Source of the DNA: Nitrobacteraceae bacterium AZCC 2146
GTDB taxonomy: Bacteria; Pseudomonadota; Alphaproteobacteria; Rhizobiales; Xanthobacteraceae
Assembly (NCBI GenBank): GCA_036924855.1
Contig: JBAGRP010000001.1
Location: forward strand, 4,464,001 to 4,528,000
Length of the DNA stretch: 64,000 bases
Reading direction: 5' to 3'
Below are positions 61,233 through 64,000 of the stretch, piece after piece (the stretch's first letter is position 1; the number at the start of each line of letters is the position of its first letter). The notes under the pieces were generated by a model, which was given only the letters and a program-made list of their open reading frames with translations, made no database searches and was not told the origin of the DNA. The position numbers and the translations under genes are program-made.

Positions 61233-62873
61233 TCAACCGTGGGGGACCGTGGTCGGGCGGAATTTCGCCGGCGGCACGTAAAGTCCGCCTGACGCCGTCA
61301 CGAGGTCGTCGATGGTTTGGGCCGCGAGCCAGTCGCGGGTTGCGGTGTTGACATCGATGCCGAGGTCAGAGGGGAACATCACGATGCCGCGGCGGCGCAG
61401 GCCGTCGCTAGTTTCGGACGGCTGTCGCCTGCCGAACTCAGTATCGCCGGCGACGGCGCGCAATGCTGCTTCGCGTTCCTGCCGCGACCGGCAACGCAAA
61501 AGGTTGGCCACGCCACGTTCGGTAACGACATGGCTGACGTCGTCGCCATAGATCATCACTGGCGGCAGCGCGAAACCGGCCGAGGCTGCGAGGTCGAAAG
61601 CGTCCAGCCGTTCGACAAAGCTCGGTGCGCCATTCGGCTGATGGGTCTGCACCATCTGCACCACAAGCTTGCGTCCGCGCAGGCTCTCGCCGGCTTCCTG
61701 ACCGGCCCGCAGCCAGGAGGGACTGTCGTGGCGGCGGCCACGCGCGTCGGCGCCCATATTCGGCGCGCCGCCGAAGCTCGTGATCCGGCCCTTCGTTGCC
61801 GTCGAGCTGTTGCCCTGTGCGTCGATCTGCAACGTGCCGCCGATGAAGAGGTCGCAGGCATACTGTCCGGCGACCTGCGCGAGCGCGCGGTTGGAGCGCA
61901 AATTACCGTCGGCGCCGATTGGGAAGATGTCAGCGCGGTTCGAGACGTAGCGTTCCATCCCCAACTCGGAGCCGAAGCAATAGACGCTGTCGACGAAGCC
62001 GGCTTCGATCGCAGGGATCAGGGTCGGGTGTGGGTTCAGCACAAAATGACTGGCGATCTTGCCCTTCAGTCCGCGCTGGGCCGCGTAGGTTGGCAGGATC
62101 AGTTCGATCGCCGCGGTCGCATAGCCGATGCCGTGATTGAGCCGCTGCACCTGGTAGGGTTCGTAGACCGCCGCGATCGCCATCATCGCCATCAGCACGT
62201 TCTCGTTCCTGATCTTCGCGGGATCGCGCGTGAACAGTGGATCGATCAGATAGGGCTTCGGGCTCGGCACCACGACATCGACCCAGTCGCCGGGCACGTC
62301 GACGCGAGGCAGCCGATCGACGATCTCGTTGACCTGCGCGACAACGATGCCGCCGCGGAAAGCCGCGGCCTCGGCGATGGTCGGTGTGTCTTCGGTATTG
62401 GGGCCAGTGTAGAGGTTGCCGTTGCGATCCGCCTTGTCAGCGACGATCAGCGCCACGCGCGGCGTCAGGTCGACTAGCATGCGAGCATAGAGTTCGAGAT
62501 AGGTATGGATCGCCCCGATCTTCACCGTCCCGTTCGCGACCAGTTCGGCGAGCTTGCGGCTTTGCGGCCCCGCGAAGGCGAAATCCAGCCGGTTCGCGAT
62601 ACCGCGCTCGAACACGGCGAGATGATCGGGCAGCGCCAGCACGGACTGCACCATGTGCAAATCGTGCACCCGCGCGGGATCCACCTTGGCCAAGGCTGAG
62701 GCGAGAAAATCCCCCTGCTTCTGATTGTCGCCCTCGATCGTCACGCGGTCACCCGGCCCGATGATTGTTTCGAGCAACAGCGTCGCGCGGTGACTTTTCC
62801 GCTCGTGCCGCTGAGCGCAGCAGCCCGCGCGAACGGGGGCGCGATCTGCTCCAAGTCGTGAAGTGTTTGACAT
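61233..62873 (-). CDS. second MdcA-type malonate transferase, N-terminus damaged
   Basis: The 546-residue protein matches MdcA from ATLLLETIIGPGDRVTIEGD to the end, including IGAIHTYLELYARMLVDLTP, NLYTGPNTEDTPTIAEAAAF and FGGAPNMGADARGRR. There is no mdcC, D or E beside it. MdcA alone can act as a malonate:acetyl-CoA transferase, which with the next gene would complete a short pathway. The first 30 residues are not MdcA-like; another frame reads RAAALSGTSGKVTA, which aligns to the family, so one or more small indels lie at about 62785-62860. The ATG at 62873 has GGAGGT upstream. Confidence 0.85.
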   Translation of the reverse strand: MSNTSRLGADRAPVRAGCCAQRHERKSHRATLLLETIIGPGDRVTIEGDNQKQGDFLASALAKVDPARVHDLHMVQSVLALPDHLAVFERGIANRLDFAFAGPQSRKLAELVANGTVKIGAIHTYLELYARMLVDLTPRVALIVADKADRNGNLYTGPNTEDTPTIAEAAAFRGGIVVAQVNEIVDRLPRVDVPGDWVDVVVPSPKPYLIDPLFTRDPAKIRNENVLMAMMAIAAVYEPYQVQRLNHGIGYATAAIELILPTYAAQRGLKGKIASHFVLNPHPTLIPAIEAGFVDSVYCFGSELGMERYVSNRADIFPIGADGNLRSNRALAQVAGQYACDLFIGGTLQIDAQGNSSTATKGRITSFGGAPNMGADARGRRHDSPSWLRAGQEAGESLRGRKLVVQMVQTHQPNGAPSFVERLDAFDLAASAGFALPPVMIYGDDVSHVVTERGVANLLRCRSRQEREAALRAVAGDTEFGRRQPSETSDGLRRRGIVMFPSDLGIDVNTATRDWLAAQTIDDLVTASGGLYVPPAKFRPTTVPHG

Positions 62874-63203
62874 GATGGACCTCCGCTCAATGCTGTGCTC
62901 GAAGCGAAAGGTAGGAGGCCATCATTGCCGCACGTGTCCGTAATTTCATCATCGATCTAACTCCGTGGCTGAATTGTCTGCGTTAAACGTGGCACCCGCC
63001 GTCCTGCTACTTCGCCGCTCATCGACCCAGAGTTACTGGAGATCATAACGTTTTAGCCACCTCCATCTCGAGAACCTGCATTCGTTGCGCGACTTTGACA
63101 AATCGTAGGGACCTCCTCCGTCCATCGTGAGCTAAAGACGCTCTCCCGAAGATACGAACCGACAGGGCTTGGTAGAGGCCGGACGGCAGAAACCAGCCCG
63201 CCG
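62874..63203. other. gap upstream of the second mdcA
   Basis: It should contain the promoter for the mdcA2-malonyl-CoA decarboxylase transcript. The first third is a copy of the 5-prime end of the hydrolase gene (62913-62995). I see nothing in the rest. Confidence 0.4.
62913..62995 (-). pseudogene. 5-prime end of a hydrolase gene, duplicated fragment
   Basis: Bases AATTTCATCATCGATC, CTCCGTGG and TCTGCGTTAAAC match 44083-44140, the start codon and upstream region of hydrolase copy 1, with a few changes. The signal-peptide codons just inside the gene (CATCATTGCCGCACGTGTCC) are also alike. No coding body follows. It is a duplicated or recombination-derived stump. Confidence 0.75.
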
Positions 63204-63524
63204 TCATTGCCCACAAGACTGTTCTGCGATGCGGTCGTTAAGTAACTGAATTTCTAAATCGAGCTTTTCGAGACCGCGTTGACGCCCCACGCCGTCCCGG
63301 CAGGTTGCCGCAGCTTGGCGGGCTGTCACTGCCTCGACGAATTGTTTGAAGTAGGAGCGGCAATTCTCGCCGTTAGCCGCATGGTCCATACTGTTCTGCG
63401 ACGCGCGTGCGAGTTCAAGGCGAGACGTGACGGTTATAGACGCTTGATCACACTGCGACGCGCCGCGCGTAGCCGTCGCAGGAAGCAACATGAGAGAAGG
63501 CACGACCAATATTGCTATTCGCAT
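63204..63524 (-). CDS. small secreted protein
   Basis: The 106-residue product begins MRIAILVVPSLMLLPATATR, a signal peptide with cleavage near ATRGAS. The mature part is mainly helical (SRLELARASQNSMDHAANGE, then EKLDLEIQLLNDRIAEQSCG) with four cysteines. I recognise no named family, but proteins with this plan are common in rhizobia. The ATG at 63524 is preferred to one three codons upstream. Confidence 0.65.
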   Translation of the reverse strand: MRIAILVVPSLMLLPATATRGASQCDQASITVTSRLELARASQNSMDHAANGENCRSYFKQFVEAVTARQAAATCRDGVGRQRGLEKLDLEIQLLNDRIAEQSCGQ

Positions 63525-63684
63525 CTGTCGCATACACCTCTTGACGACGATGCTCTGCGCGCAGACACGCTACCTTCTTGATGAGCGCGCATTATCCGAG
63601 AGAGTTCCAAGAGCATCGTTTGCGCGGAGCACACTCGCTATCGGTTAGGGTGCCCGCCTGGATGGTTTCGCCCGTCATTGACCT

Positions 63685-64000
63685 TCAGCGCCGAACCATT
63701 GAGATTGACACTTGCCGGATGTCGCCTTGGGAAACAATGGAGACCGCTTGGTGTTGGCCCGCCGTCGTCACGCTGATATTTGCCGAAAACCCAGCGCCCT
63801 CGACGGATGCCGTTATACGGCCCCCGCCCACCCGACCTTCCAGGCTGCCGCTAATTCCGCGGCTCGACTCGCTCCACGTTCCGGAGATCCGGCTGCCCTG
63901 GCTAACAAGGTCACTGCTGAGATCGAATTTATAGCTATCACTCGCGCATCGCAGGCTTTGCTGCAGTCCCGTCCCTGAACCATCAACCCGGTAGGTCGCG
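63685..64000 (-). CDS. exported protein of unknown family (partial, cut by the window edge)
   Basis: On the minus strand a frame is open from base 64000 to TGA at 63685. It reads ATYRVDGSGTGLQQSLRCAS, DSYKFDLSSDLVSQGSRISG, TWSESSRGISGSLEGRVGGG and ends IRQVSISMVRR. The alternating strands and Gly/Ser turns look like a beta-sandwich. I recall this C-terminal region from uncharacterised Bradyrhizobium proteins. The start lies beyond the window, so the N-terminus and any signal peptide are not visible. Confidence 0.7.
   Translation of the reverse strand, partial: ATYRVDGSGTGLQQSLRCASDSYKFDLSSDLVSQGSRISGTWSESSRGISGSLEGRVGGGRITASVEGAGFSANISVTTAGQHQAVSIVSQGDIRQVSISMVRR

Noticed and set aside
61317..62477. 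386-codon plus-strand frame
   Set aside because: Antisense to the second mdcA.

Overview
The window looks like a chromosome segment of an alphaproteobacterium close to Bradyrhizobium. I infer this from the high G+C content and codon use, a DUF3551-type small secreted protein, other rhizobial-type small proteins, a cyoABCD quinol oxidase and a malonate decarboxylase operon. I ran no database search, so family names rest on motifs I can read. I saw no rRNA, tRNA or CRISPR array.

Layout. 0-15 kb is an accessory region: a metallophosphoesterase, small unknown proteins, an IS110 fragment, a MetG-type methionyl-tRNA synthetase behind a terminator-like hairpin, an integrase remnant, an Rrf2 regulator with a decayed second copy and three related operator-like sites, an SDR protein, a DHA2 transporter cut by an amber codon, a frameshifted chemotaxis receptor, and NmrA- and MaoC-type proteins. 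15.1-21.0 kb is the most interesting part. An XRE repressor and an ImmA/IrrE metallopeptidase lie divergent from a four-gene operon: a cyclic-nucleotide-binding domain fused to a class III cyclase, a tandem cyclase protein, an E2-like cysteine-rich protein and a DUF2235 alpha/beta hydrolase. The arrangement resembles CBASS or Pycsar immunity with CapH/CapP-type control, but the combination is not a standard one. 21-25 kb holds a small unknown gene, a 407-residue unknown protein and a Fic protein.

25-28 kb is a graveyard of truncated genes (aldo/keto reductase, histidine kinase joined to an RND pump tail). 27.8-32.9 kb is a Ser/Gly-rich exported protein followed by an RND efflux operon. 33-36 kb has a Tat-exported hydrolase and a dihaem peroxidase. 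36-43 kb is the operon mdcA-C-D-E-G-B-F-H for malonate decarboxylation, with mdcB frameshifted so that it reads into mdcF. 43-46 kb has a secreted hydrolase, LysR and Ohr fragments and an AraC regulator. 46.6-50.5 kb is cyoABCD. 50.6-58.2 kb is an acyl-CoA and hydroxy-acid catabolic cluster (enoyl-CoA hydratase, D-2-hydroxyglutarate-dehydrogenase-like flavoprotein, FAH-family protein, class III CoA-transferase, glutaryl-CoA-dehydrogenase-like enzyme). 59-63 kb has a second secreted hydrolase, a malonyl-CoA decarboxylase and a second mdcA, which could form a second, CoA-based malonate route. The right end has two exported proteins, the last one cut by the window edge.

The density of frameshifts, internal stops, partial duplications and gene stumps is striking. 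It indicates either a decaying accessory region or, for the single-base cases, sequence errors.
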